From Grammothele lineata (lineage: Eukaryota; Basidiomycota; Agaricomycetes; Polyporales; Polyporaceae): a stretch of DNA of 64,000 nt. Positions within the stretch are counted from its first letter, which is position 1; each line of letters begins with the position of its first letter. The notes under the pieces were generated by a model that saw nothing but the letters and a program-made list of their open reading frames with translations, made no database searches and was not told the origin of the DNA. Shown piece after piece: positions 10,656 through 22,584 of the stretch. The stretch is from positions 248,001 through 312,000 of the forward strand of contig NDFF03000002.1 in NCBI GenBank assembly GCA_002150815.3. The letters are read 5' to 3'. A program made the translations under genes and the position numbers.

Positions 10656-12374
10656 CTCGGGTATCGCGCGAGCTGAGCAAAGGTGTTGATGCGAGGACGA
10701 GGAGGAAAGATAGGAGGGATAGGGCTTGGAAGCACCGTAGAGCGGGCTGGCGAGCTTTAAAACTGCGAGCCACACTGTCGGAACCTGTTGGCTAGCCTCG
10801 CGCGTTGGAGCCTGAAGAGGTGAGGACAACGCACGAGTGATATCACCGGTAGGCCGGGATCCCAGAAGACGCCGATTACAGGCCACGGGAGTCTATGTTA
10901 TCAGCATGAAGGTATATCGCTGTCAGTAGCGAGCCTAACGTCGACATTAAGGGAGAGGCGAAAGAACGGGGGAGATCGGCACGTATAGGGCATCAAGAGG
11001 AACGTGCGAGGTCGCAGATCCGGTGGGGAGAAGCGAATCAATGAAGGCGGAATACGAATTTTTTCGCAATCGTTCAAGTCCGCTACATTGACGGCACTCA
11101 GATGCGCGGTGTGCATAAAAAGGCAGATGCTTACGGTACTTCTCCGACGCGGCGAATTCTCGCAATTACAGTATGTCCCACGAGCGACACAGCTGCATGC
11201 GAGATGAAGGATTCTATGATTGAGCTCGAGGTAGCACTCTGGAGGTTTTCGAGACGATCCGACGCTTAAGAATGGTTGATCAAGCCTCCAGACCCTCAGG
11301 CGAACGTCAGTCGGCTACACGAGGACGGTGAGCAATGATCATGTCCGAGAGCGCAAACTCACAGACCGACCATTCTTTCAGGCACACCTATGCTTGGGTT
11401 GACTATAGCAGCACGTAACGCGTTCTGCAGTCTGCTTTGGTCGCCGCATGATGGACTAAGGTGGACCGACGACAAGCCTCAGTCGCTCGCCGCGCTACAA
11501 TCGCGTCTGCTGTGTAACGCTTACCAAGCCGCCCGCCATCACGTGAGTTGGTGCCTGTTACGCACGTCACGCCTTTCGGCGCCTTCGAATCGGTTCCAAG
11601 AAACGGACCGTTGTGCTCCGAGTCGCTTTGAACACGGGATTGAATCAGTCCGCATGCGATACTGTACAGCCCATTCGTACACCCACCAGCAATGTTACCG
11701 CGAACCTCGAGCATCGAGCCCTCAGAACGCGCCACCATTATCTTCGACACTTCTTGACGCAACCTTCTAACTTTTCAAGGACTCTTGGCTCAGTTTGGTT
11801 TTGTGTTTACGGAGGCCGCCGCGATTATAATGAACTGTAATTCGTAAGTCATGGGCTCTGGCACGGGTATAACGTAACTTGACTCCGACGAAGCTGTTGA
11901 TCAAAGGGCTAGTTATGTGAGTTGCCAATTTTAGACGTCGCTCAAACCTTGTATCAGGGCCGATGAGGTCTGAACTTATACCTCAGCTGCCACCGCGAAT
12001 ATACTCAACACTGACCTGACTTGAGTATCAATTACCGAACACTCACAGCATGTTGGGGATACCCCGGTTCGGTATATCGCTGAGCGCCGACTGGTAATCC
12101 ATCGCATGCACCGCCCGTGAGTCACTGGTCGGATCCATCTGTCAAATACGCACCGCCGCAATCCGCTGATGTTCGCTGGCGAGCTACGCGTAGTCTGCCG
12201 TTCCTGATGGGACGATTCATTTGGTCATTGCATCCACGGGCTTCTTCTCGAGGACGGTTGTGGCAGTTGCGTAGCCAGTGTTATGGAGACGGCGTGGGCT
12301 AGGCTTCATATACCTCCCTGGGCTCGGAAGTGTCGTTCTGTTTCGTTCCCGCTACGCTGTCCTTCCCGCACACT
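10656..12374. other. Intergenic, no supported gene
   Basis: Contains the divergent upstream regions of the phosphatase gene and of membrane-protein copy B. The last 500 bases resemble 5940-6439. Open frames at 11390-11770 (+) and 11403-11762 (-) overlap each other and are not recognisable. Confidence 0.5.
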
Positions 12375-13703
12375 ATGGACAACAGCAACTCTGCAGTCAT
12401 CACGGTCTGGAGCAACAACTATGCCATCAAGTACAACGGAAGTTGGTCCCCAGAAACGATATCTGTGTCTCACAGCTCCTCCCAGGTGCATGCTGCACGC
12501 GCAAACGGCTTGTCCGTGTCATTGAGCTTCAATGGTGAGCCTCCTATCTACACTCTATACGTCCCCCTTCTACATGAACACTGGAATCTCACGGAACATC
12601 GATTCCTGCAGCCGTGGGCATCGAGGTGTGGGCATACCTCTGGTCCGAGGCCGGCGTTCCCGACGTCCGCTGCTCCGTGGACGGCAACGGAGTCGCGAAC
12701 CAACCCGCGCCAACCTCAGAATACGAAGAATGGCTGGACTGGCAAGTTGTATACGACTCCAATCTCTCCTCCGGCAACCACACAATCGCGTGCAGTGTCG
12801 TATCCGCCTCGGACGACGCGCCATTCTTCCTGAAGGACTTCCATATACACCCGAGCGACCTTCCCCAGCTCCTTGCTGGCGGCCTCGCCGACTCAGCAGA
12901 CCCTGATGCTTCTACTACTTCCTCGAGTGCCACGCCATCATCGACATCAACGAGTCAGTCAGGTTCTTCGAAGAAGGCGGCGCCAGTTGGAGCAATAGTA
13001 GGAGGAGTGTTGGGTGGGATCGCGTTGCTCGCGCTGATTGTACTGGTGCTGGAGCTTTACTTGAGGAGGCGGCGCGGGCGGTACGCGAAGGTGGGCGGAT
13101 ACGACGACGACGGTGCGTAATGTTTCTAGCTTTGCCCTTGTCATGTACCTAACGAGGTCCGGGCAGATGTTGCAACCGGGAAGAGCACCCCGGTGCGTGA
13201 AAATCACGGGGGTCTAATGCCGTTCTTCCTTGGAGTTGGGAGAAAGCGTCAGGCATCGGAGACACCGCGCTACGACAATCCAGGTACGCCATCTATATCT
13301 TTCGTTCCCATCAAATACTGTCTTTTTAAATCCACCTTATTGCGATGCAGGCCCATACATGGAATCTCGCACACACGTCCCCGCAGCTTGGCTCGCTACC
13401 CAGCAAAATGCTAGCACACCTGCGCGGACGAACTCGATGCATTCGTCCAGGCACAGCGTGCACCGGGAGGACAGTGGGATGACGCAGCAGACAGTGAAGA
13501 TCAGCGAACTCGGGGCGGCGGACCCTATACCTGCACTACCTGCACCCGCGCCAGAACTTCCGTACCGCAGCTCATCCCGAAGTTCGTACGCGTCCCACAG
13601 TTCGCGCAGTTCGATTACCGCGCCCTATCCTGCGAGGTCGTCAGCGGCCTCAAGAGGAAGTATATCTTCAAGATCAAGTACGCCCTCGCCTACACACGCA
13701 TAG
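12375..13703 (+). CDS. Single-pass membrane protein, copy B (intact)
   Basis: Exons 12375-12534, 12612-13112, 13167-13283 and 13351-13703 join to 376 aa. No classical signal peptide is seen; the protein starts MDNSNSAVITVW. Residues about 1-155 form a predicted beta-sandwich ectodomain in two exon-encoded halves, with NGSW, CSVDGNG and SGNHTI segments. Similar modules precede a membrane helix in many mushroom surface proteins of unknown role. A Ser/Thr stalk follows, then a membrane helix (GGVLGGIALLALIVLVL) and an Arg-rich stop-transfer sequence. The cytoplasmic tail contains GGLMPFFLG, an M-T-Q-Q-T-V-K-I motif and a Ser/Arg-rich end. It is the only intact member of the three copies in this window and converges on the MFS gene at 13866. 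Topology and a surface or sensing role are inferred. Confidence 0.82.
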
Positions 13704-13865
13704 CGCGAAGATGACATGGACATTCGGATACTAGTTCGTATACTCTAGGTGTTCTATGTGGTTCCCAGTTTGTGGTAGTATACACGATTGAAGCGAGACG
13801 CCCATGATCGTAACGTCGTGAATGCTAGCCTGCGAAAACCGTCCCATCCTACTCGAAGAGCAAGT

Positions 13866-15491
13866 TCACTTTTTGATGAGGAGCCGTGGATTCAGACGGA
13901 ACCTCACCCATGTTATGAGGAATCCTCCTGCTATGATCGTCGATCCGCAGAGTGCGATCGCGCCTCTGTACGACCCATGATCGTCCTTCAGCAAGGCCCC
14001 CGCCGCAGGAGCGCCTGCGAGTGTCCTACAGATATGCAAACGGTTTAGCCGACAGTGACGTACACGCTCGACTGCGAGCTACGAACGTACCCAAACGAAA
14101 TAGTGCTGTACAGCACGCCGATCCTGAACCCGATCTCATGGAGTTGGGACATCTCCCCGATACACGGGATAAGCATCGCGATGAACGTTCCGGAGAAGAG
14201 GCCGTATAAGATTGCGAACCATACGATCTCAATGAGTGTTGTGGCGAACATCCAGAACAGAAGTACGCAGATGCCCATTAACCAGGTCGAGGGGATAGTC
14301 ACATTGAAGCGTCCGAGGCGATCCGAGAGCAGCGGGGGACCGAGCCGCCCAATGATACCGCCCGCGTTGACGGCGGAAAGCATGTAGAATGCCGTGCTGT
14401 CAGCAATGCCGTGATCCTTGGCGTAGTCGGCGAGGTAGAAGAAAGGGATGAAAAGTCCTGAAATGCGTACAGGTCAGTAAGGGGCACATGCGAATAAGAT
14501 GGAGTATATTAACCGATGCAGACGATCATGCAGCCCAGACAGAAGATCATGAAATTGACATCACGGAACGTCCTGAGGTCAAACAGTGGCGCTTTGCTCC
14601 GTCCGTGCATCCGGTTACTTGAGATTGTGGCTGTGGCGAAGGAGCCGAGGCACAGTGTGAAGAAACCGTCGATCCTGACTGCCCATCCGAAGCCGACCTC
14701 GGCAAAGAGGCGTTGAAACATGATAGGGTATATCACGCCGCCTGATGGGGGTTAGGCTAGGATGAAGCATGGTGCATACATTAGGACGCACCAAGGCCAG
14801 CCGATGCGAAAGCTATGCCATTGGCGGTCCCTCGACGCTTATGAAAATGGGTCGACAGGGCGGCGAGAGAAGGAAAGAACCTAGACGTCACGGTGTTGTC
14901 AGAGGTCGCGGACGACGTTGTGAGCGTAGGTACTTACACGAGTCCTACCGAACCTCCAAATAAGACACCTTGCGCGAGCATAAATTGGTAATATTCCTTT
15001 GAAAGACTGGTCATCATGGTAGTGAAGACGAGGATGATCGTGCCAGGGAAGATGATGACCCGTGGGCCAACCGCATCGAACAGGCGGCCGACGAAGAGAC
15101 CCTAAGTTGCCGTGTCAAAGGATTGCTGTCAGTACTGCATGGGAGATCAGGCATACCAAAAACTCACAGAAAAGAAAAACGTCCAGAACTGAATCGACCC
15201 TATCCACGAGATGGTCGACGTCTCAAGGCCCTGCGACTGGTGGTCGGCGTAGTACGTCTGGAACGTCCCGAACGCGCTCAACTGGCCAAAGGCACAAAAG
15301 AGTGAGGCGGAGCAGCCAGCGACGGCCAACCATGCCTTCAGACCGCCGTCCATCCTACGGGATTGTTGTGATGGTGGCAATGTCTCGTCGCTGTTGTTGT
15401 CCTCTTCTCCAGCGGTCGTAAATGCCGTTACTCCGTCTTCACCGGCCGGCACGAGCGAGTTCTGGATGGCGGCCTTCTCCAAGTCAGCCAT
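13866..15491 (-). CDS. MFS monocarboxylate transporter-like protein
   Basis: Six exons give 443 aa: 15168-15491, 14938-15101, 14792-14880, 14514-14741, 14091-14457 and 13866-14035 as first read, the last corrected to 13866-14025 by frame. The protein has an acidic and polar N-terminal tail, then about 12 membrane segments. Motifs typical of the fungal monocarboxylate porter family are visible: D-G-G-L-K-A-W at the first helix, GRLFDAVGPR in loop 2-3, HKRRGTANGIA before helix 5, GGIIGRLGPPLLSDRLGRF in the second half and GTLAGAPAAGALL near the end. The substrate cannot be told from sequence; many fungal members do not carry monocarboxylates. The start was chosen as the first Met before the tail. 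A 3' relic of a second copy lies at 8259-8462. Confidence 0.88.
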
Positions 15492-15938
15492 GGTAGGGAT
15501 CGCGACGAGAGCAAGGAAATTCTGAGAGTCGTGTGAGCCTTAGGCATAACAGTAGTTATGCTCTTGTTGCTCGCAGCCTATCCGAGGCGCTACGTCATCG
15601 AACTCGGGGTTTGGGTATGAGTCCGTTGGGTGGTTCTTGGGCGTCTGCTGCTCATCCGATAGCTGATTCTTACGGGTGTTCTAACAGACTGTTTCCCCGT
15701 CTGCTCTTCTACTTACGCGGAAAGCATCGCCCGTGCATCTACGTTTCGACCTTCTGGTCCGACCTATGCTTCTCCAGGGAAAGTTTATAAACGTGCCTCT
15801 TGCCGCGCGCCACACCCGGATCTTCCACAATATTGATACATGGATCCTACATACTAAAACCTGCGGGGACAAAGGACCTCAGAGAAGACAGGCGTGGTAG
15901 GTGGTCTACCACGTACCTCGACAGTACAGGCATGGACC
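15492..15938. other. Intergenic, upstream of the MFS gene
   Basis: Lies between the start of the MFS gene and the end of the beta-mannosidase gene. It must hold the MFS promoter and the mannosidase 3' end; no gene or clear motif seen. Confidence 0.5.
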
Positions 15939-18900
15939 TCACTGCTCATACACAACCTTTCCCTTTTCACATCCGAAATACGCCACGCGCAGCCTCGCCT
16001 TCTTTCCTTTCAGCCCGTACACTTTGGTTACTTGCGGGTCCCCGGGGAACACATCCAGCGCGTTATCGCTCCACCTTACGCCCTCTTTCCGTCCAAGAGC
16101 GCCGGCGTCCGTCTCGTCCACAGTCAAGAACACGCCCTTCGCGGGGCGCTCGACGCTCACGCTAACGTGCGCCACGTCCTCATTCTCGTCGAACGCGACC
16201 GAGACCGCGAGGTTCGGGTCCGGAAGCTCGAGCAGACGGAAGGGTTGCGGCCAGTCCGCGTAGCGCGCGAGGACCTCTCCGGACATGGCGTCTACGAGGC
16301 GCGCCCCTACGACGACCGAGTGCGAGCGGTCGACCGCGTGCGGGCTTGGGGGCGGAGGCCCAGGGACGCGCAGAGAGAGGAGTTCCGTTGTTTGGTTTGG
16401 GAGTAGCGTGGCGTCGAGCATCTGAGAGGCGCTCCAGGCCGTGGCGAGGTCGATGAAGGAGAGCTCGAGCCGGACCGCGCGTGGGGAGAGGGTGCTGTTC
16501 GTCGCCCATACGTCGAGCGTGGCGGAGACGGAGCGAATGGCACCGAACTCGTAAAACTATGGGAGGCGTGAGTGTATGCGGATGATGTGGTACGACGAAG
16601 AAACGGACCTGCTTCGGCCGGTCGTTGTCGCGATTTTGGGTGATCTGCGGCGCGCCGACGAGTCAGCTTGTGTCATCTTCACTGTGAAACGGGACGTACG
16701 GTTCGCATCATGCCAACAGAAATAGGACTGAGCTCGCGCGAGATCGTGTAGTATACAGGTTTCGCGCGGAGCTAAGCATCCATGCAGTGGATTTCGATCA
16801 GCACCGAAGCACCCCTCGGACAATCTAGACAGACGCACGAAAAAGTCGGCGATCGCCCACGAGATGACCGGCCAACAGTCGTTGAGCTGCCACACGAGCA
16901 CGCCCGAAGTCTAACATGAGCCCGAGTCAGCGATCACTACCGCTCTCGAGATCACGAGTAACGTGCCGATGGCTACGTACGAATTGTCTGCCTTTGCCCC
17001 TCCACTCTCGGCGCCACGCGCGGTACGCCAGGCTGACGGCCTCGCTCTGCATGAGCTGCGTGTTGTACACATACCTGCCCGTCGCAAGCTGTCAGTCGGG
17101 AAACCACCACCTTCAGGCTCGCGGAAAGGGAACGTACGTCTCGAGATCGCTCGTCATCCTGAAGTTCTCATTCATGACGATCGCGAAGCGGCGCTCGTGC
17201 GCGCCCGCTCGGTCGTGCTGCATCATGCCCTTCGACTGCGCCCACCGGTTCTTCGTGTCCCCGTCCAGCCAGTAGTCGATCGTCTTGATGTCCGGGAAAG
17301 ACGGGATCCCGAATTCGCTGCGTCCCCGCGTCATAGTTAGTCCCCGATTCCACAGTATGGGGTGAAAGGGAGAGAAAGAGACGTACCTGACGAATCGCCC
17401 ACCTCGGAACGGGTACTGCTGCCATGGAAGCTCCTTGCCGCCCCAGATGTCCCACTGGTGCACATCACCCACGGTAGGATCCGCCGTGTCCCAGCCCTTG
17501 CCGCCATATGGTGAGCCGCGGTGGTACGGGATAGGCGGATCGCAATGTTCGGCGACGACCGAGGGCAAAACTTCTTCATAAAGAACGCGAGCGGGAAGAG
17601 CCGCAACGTCTGGCAAAGATGAGGGTCAGTACGTCACTGGGGATACATTTGCGGGAACGCACCTCCCCACTGAAGCACCATTTGATAGTCTACGAAGTAT
17701 GTCAGCTGCCAGAGGCTTGAGAAGTGATGTAATGGTAGGGAGGGCACCTTCGTTGTTTCCGCAGAAGAGCGCGATCGAGGGATGGTGCCGGAGCCTCTTC
17801 ACGTTGTCCTCCGCCTCCGCCTTCACGCTTTTCACAAATTCGTCATGTGCCGGGTACACCCCACAGGCGAACTGGAAGTCCTGCCAGACGAGGATGCCGA
17901 GTTCTGTAGAGCGTTGTACTATCGGGTCAGCACAGCTTTCTGGAAATGAGAGGTCTGTGCCGACGCACCGTCGCAAATGTCGTAAAACACGTCAGGCTCA
18001 TAGACTCCTCCACCCCAGAGCCGGACCATATTCTGATTCCCGTCCCGCATAAGCGTCAGCCACTGGCGATAGTCGTCCGCCTTGAGCTGCGTGAGGAAGT
18101 TGTGCGCCGGGATCCAGTTCGAGCCTGTAACGACGTTCAGCTTCCCCTACGCGCAAAGCAGGAGTCGGAGAGAGGAAGAAGGGAACGTACCGCCCATGAA
18201 CATCCGCACGCCGTTGACCTCGAACAGGAACGTCGTGCCTTTGCCATATTGATCTGCCTCTTCAAGCGGTTCTTGAATGAGCTCTACCCGCCGGAAGCCG
18301 ATGCGCTTCGTGAGTGTGTCGAGGACTGCGTTGCCCTGTGCGCGGGATGAGCACATCAACAGCGATCGTGATGCTAAGGGGGGACACACCTCTCCGAGAA
18401 GCGAGATCTCGACGTCGTACAGCGTCTGTGTGCCGTATCCCACGGGCCACCACAACTCGACTTTATCCTTCAAGTCCCAGCTCAGCAAGTCCTTGAAGAG
18501 CCCACTCCCCGTGCCAGTCTGGATCTGTGTCTCCTGGATCACCTTGCCGGTAAGGTCTTTGAGCACTACTGACACAGCTTCGACTGCAGACGCGTCCCCC
18601 TTGACGGCGACGTCGACCTTCAAAGCTGGGGAGAGAGACGGAGCGGCGGATACGGACGCGCGAGTGTTCACAGCTTCGATGCGCGCGGTGTAAGTGATAA
18701 GCGAGATGGGGCGGAAAGGCCCGCACGTCATGAGTTCGGGGCCCTACGGCGCTGTTAGACCACGTCGTGCGGCTGAGGAAAGGTGAGCATACCCAGTCCC
18801 ATCTGATCGCAAGGTTGAGCGGGGCGGAATAATCGGAAATGCGAAAACCTCACCGCCAGCCATACTGCGCCTTACGGACGTACACGCGACTCGGATGTCC

Positions 18901-19555
18901 CAAGTTCGTCGAGCCAGCCCTAACCCTCCCGTACTTCTTCTCGAACTCGAGCGCGAGGTTCTTCGTGGACTTGAAGTGCAGGACGAGCGAGTTATGCGTA
19001 ACTTGCAAGTTTTCCCTCGACAACGGGACCTGGGCGGGCACTCGTTGACGTTACCCATGTAGATCTTCCGTAGCTGAACACTCACAGCCCAGGTACGGAA
19101 CATATTGTCGGCGTACAGGATTTTGTGACCGTTCTTGGGATTGCGTTAGGCCATACAGTCGGTGGGGTTCGATTGCATGATCACTCACCAGATAGACATC
19201 ACATATCGTGTCCAAGCCTTCGAACACTAGCTCCGCATGTTTCCACCCCTGCTCTGTCCCGGGCACATCGAACTTGGAAGTATACAGCCATTCGACCTCC
19301 CCAAGCCCTAATTAAAGATGCATATACTCATCTCCGCGGGAAGATTCGACATTACTCACATTGGACCTCGTGTTCGTTGAACCCAAGGAATGAATCGGGG
19401 ATCTTCCCAGCCTTGAGGAGCTCGACATGGACTTCGGACGGAAACTCCGTCGCTGGGGACCATGTGGAGTCGAGCTCGTCAAGCACGGACGCGATGGACG
19501 CGTCGCGCTGCTTCCAGGACCAGCCTTGCGATATAGAGGTAACTACGGCAGCCAT
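15939..19555 (-). CDS. Beta-mannosidase, glycoside hydrolase family 2
   Basis: Seventeen exons join in frame to 893 aa. The main ones are 19360-19555, 19189-19307, 18854-19029, 18390-18743, 17748-17903, 17387-17609, 17138-17317 and 15939-16556. The enzyme removes non-reducing beta-mannose from manno-oligosaccharides. The N-terminal sugar-binding domain contains ISQGWSWKQRD and FLGFNEHEVQWLGEVEW. YGWRWDWGPELMTCGP and GGSNWIPAHNF are signature segments. The acid/base Glu lies in FCGNNE (about residue 453) and the nucleophile Glu in SEFGIPSFP (about residue 538). SGVLVWQLNDCWPVISWA follows. No signal peptide is visible, so it is probably the intracellular (type B) form. Exon 5 (18793-18802) is only 10 nt and supplies the W-D-W of the signature. 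The start at 19555 (MAAVVTSIS) is the nearest Met before the conserved domain. Confidence 0.93.
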
Positions 19556-20376
19556 GAGGGATGAACAGAGACTCGAGAAACACAGAGGCACTCACTCGTT
19601 TACCGTCGACTTCAAGTCAAGAGCCACAAACAACCACGGGACCTTATCGAGCGGGTCGTCGGACCGCGGGCGGATGGGGATGATGATGGGGGCGCTCACA
19701 CAGACTCGACAGACTGAGACATGGTGTGTGGAGGCAGGAGCCAAGGTCAAAAGGGGTGGATGTCGGGAGGAAAGCTGTCTTCGAGGAGTGTCTCCGGAGA
19801 CATGTCTTGCAGAGTTACACACCGTATGGACGAATCCCAGACATCGACAATATGGATTGCGATATGGAATACATGCGTACTGAGAACCAGCAAATACCTC
19901 GCACACAGGAAATTCCTCCCCCTCCCCGTCCCCTCGGCTGTGCTCGAGCCTCGCGTGTCCTACGCGTGCCCCTCCCCGACCAGAAACTTCTGTCGGTGAT
20001 AGCGTGTCCTTCCCCAATCTCGGCGTGCCTTGAGCGAGACAAACCGTAACATACGCCGACCGGCGAGCGGTACGACACGAGGTAGAAGGTTGTTCTGTCC
20101 AGGGAATGAGGCATCGCGAGCGAGGAAAAGAGCGTTCAACGAGCCAATTGAACTGGAACAAGAAGAACAACTCGAGTGCGCACTGCGGCGGAAGGAAAAG
20201 CCTACGCGCATATCACGTGCATTCGGACCTACTCGGGCGCTCCGAGAATGACGCGCATAGACCTCGCACTACGAAGCGCCCACAGCCGACACGAACTTTG
20301 GGCCAGCCGCCACAGCGCCGAGCCACCTTCGTTTGACTTGTCGACATCTTCTACGGCAACCAAGGACACCTACACA

Positions 20377-20511
20377 ATGTCGAAGCCCGCTGTCACCACC
20401 TCATCCGTCTTCATCGCTATTCCGCTATTGACTCAAATTCAACACTCAGCGCTCGCACTAACCTTGGTCACCGCGAAGGTCTGGCATGCATCCGTTCTTG
20501 TCCTGTTTTAG
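20377..20511 (+). CDS. Possible small hydrophobic protein (44 aa)
   Basis: The ATG sits in a good fungal context (CACAATGTC) and opens a 44-residue frame starting MSKPAVTTSSVF and ending SVLVLF, largely hydrophobic after residue 11. It does not end in a CaaX box, so it is not a mating-pheromone precursor of the usual kind. Nothing else supports it, and it may be chance or the first exon of a gene I could not complete. Confidence 0.2.
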   Translation: MSKPAVTTSSVFIAIPLLTQIQHSALALTLVTAKVWHASVLVLF

Positions 20512-20736
20512 CCCTTGCGCTCTGGCCACTGGTCTTGTTTGCGCCGCGACCGTGGCCTCGAACTTCGGTCTCTTCTGCACGCCAGCGGTCCAAGCAACGC
20601 GCGTTGACGGGATCCATCACCAACTCTAAGCCAGCTCGGCCCACATTCCCAGCTTAGGCCTCGTGGCGACGCCCTTTGTCCATCCCATGCCCAAATTAGG
20701 CCTGTGCTGCAGCCATCGTCTTTGTCTCCGCCTCGG

Positions 20737-20743
20737 TATATAT
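20737..20743 (+). promoter_or_regulatory. Candidate TATA box
   Basis: TATATAT lies about 140 bases upstream of the ATG at 20883, followed by a pyrimidine-rich leader. The position suits a core promoter for that gene; no transcription start was observed. Confidence 0.4.
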
Positions 20744-20882
20744 TCCTACTTGCTTCAAATCGCCCACCCTCCGCTTTGTCTTCTCTCGCCCATCTGCCCA
20801 GCTCTTTGGCAAACCTCGAGCCCTTTCCCCATCGCACAAGATCTCTTCACGATCGCCGCCGACCCCCTCCGAGGCAAACACC

Positions 20883-21601
20883 ATGCACACGAACATAGAC
20901 CGCGCGATCGCGACCGTCCTCGAGCGCGGGCAAGAGCTCACCGTCCCCACCGTCTTCTCCGCCTACTTCCAGTGCCTCCTCGCGCACGACGCGCCCCCGC
21001 CCGACGCCGCGGAGGCCAACGCGCTCCTCCAGGCCGTCTTCGCCGCGTTCGAGCGCGCGATGGACAAGTACCCGAGCCCCCCGCGCCGCACGACAAAGGC
21101 AAAGACAAAGACAAAGACGATGACGACGTCCGACGCGCACCCGGACGCGCCCCAGACGCAAACGCGCCCACGCACACGCCTGTACTCTGCAGAGGTCGCG
21201 CTGCTCCGGCAGGAGTACAAACAGTCGATGGTGCGCGTGACGACTACCCCGTGCGAGTACGGCTACGACTATGGCTTGGGCGGGGGTGGGAGCTGGGGAT
21301 ACGGCTTCGGGTATCACGGCGGCTGCCCGTGCGCGTCGTGTACGTCGGTCGCGGCGGGGACGTACGTGCAGCCGGCCGCGTTGGCGTCGTCCGAGGGCGA
21401 GGAGGAAGATCTTGCGGAGGTGCCTGTGAGGAGGAAGCGTACCCGTGAGTTGACTGCTTCCTTTGTGTTGTGTCCTTGTCTGATCGCGAGTTGCGCATAG
21501 GCAAAGTGAAGAGAGGAAAGAAGAAGGCAGAGACTACTGCGAGCGGACGCGACTCCCCGCTCGACCCCTATGCGCCGTCGACGAGCTACGTTATGTTATG
21601 A
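20883..21601 (+). CDS. Hypothetical protein with basic C-terminus (220 aa)
   Basis: Exons 20883-21444 and 21501-21601 are joined by a 56-nt GTGAGT...ATAG intron. The N-terminal 60 residues (MHTNIDRAIATVLERG...) look helical. They are followed by a Lys/Thr-rich low-complexity linker, a Gly/Tyr-rich segment containing a C-P-C-A-S-C cluster, an acidic patch (SEGEEEDLAEV) and a strongly basic tail (RKRTRKVKRGKKKAE) that resembles a nuclear localisation signal. I do not recognise the family. The high GC of the first exon and the clean intron support a real gene. It is transcribed away from the beta-mannosidase gene. Confidence 0.7.
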
Positions 21602-22584
21602 GCTACTGCGCTGTTCCATTTATGCCCTCCTCCACGTGTATCCCTATCCGGACTGTATCCCAAATCCTATCTGTATTCTTGCTCCATCAAGTGGTTCTCC
21701 CATCATCAACCCGAGTCCAGCGGAGCCTTACCTCACGCGTCGTCTTCGACGGCCAGGCCCACGTCAATATGCACCTTGACTGCGGCTGCGTCTTCCACTG
21801 CATTGGTCCATACCGATGGTAGTTTGAGACAACCCTCGCATCTCCTTTGGAGTCGTACCTGGTCGACTACCCTATCCGATGTAGCCTCTCTGCAGATCTT
21901 CGCGACGCTTTGTGGCCAGCCAAGGCCTGCAGAACGAACGGTGCGGTATATCTTTCCAGGTGGGGACGGCCTAGGAAACTATGTACGCCTCCTAGACGGT
22001 GGACCGAGAAGCTGAGCACTCTCACCGCATTCTTCACAGAAGTCAGGCACGCTTGGGCGCGCGGTACATTTCCTTTCATCACCGAAAAACCACTCTGACT
22101 CTGCAGCGTCAGATGAGAGGAGACAGTTCCGGGCTGGTTCCGTGCCAGTGTGTCATGAGCACCAAACCTGGTGAACCTTCGAGTCGGTTCCCCTTCTCGC
22201 CGACCAGCGTGGGGGATCCGAATCCATGCCCGTATTTCCCGGGAACTTGTTTACGTAGAGCGAGCGTAGAAGGTGTACCTCAGCAGCGTCTATCGAACCA
22301 CAATCTAGAGCGCTCCTTGTGGTTTGTGATATCTGGGTCGACGACGAAGCGATGGATACCCGAGACACGCATGCGGTACTCTCGATGCTCGTTGGAATCC
22401 TTCGTGAGGACGGAGAGTAACAATGACCGATCGGACGACTCTAGTGCGGTGTGTTCGCTGATCCTCATTATGACGCTGCCGACGATCTCCGGCAGGCATT
22501 GAAGACAGAACAGACTTTACGACAAGATTTTTCCAAGTCCGTAGCGATAACATCATATACTTTTTACATTGTTGCCTCGGAGGC
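21602..22584. other. Intergenic, no supported gene
   Basis: Lies between the convergent ends of the 20883 gene and the inverted membrane-protein copy C. Scattered open frames are short and not recognisable. Confidence 0.5.

Larger units (their letters stand above)
19556..20882. other. Divergent intergenic region
   Basis: Separates the beta-mannosidase (minus) from the gene at 20883 (plus) and should hold both promoters. A minus-strand open frame of 193 aa at 19592-20170 has no recognisable content. A small hydrophobic ORF at 20377-20511 is listed separately. Confidence 0.5.

Noticed and set aside
19592..20170. 193-codon minus-strand frame just upstream of the beta-mannosidase
   Set aside because: Considered as a 5' exon, but the mannosidase domain begins naturally at MAAVVTSIS and the upstream frame has no protein-like content or suitable donor.
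20377..20511. Mating-pheromone precursor
   Set aside because: The small hydrophobic ORF lacks a C-terminal CaaX box and no pheromone-receptor gene was identified nearby.
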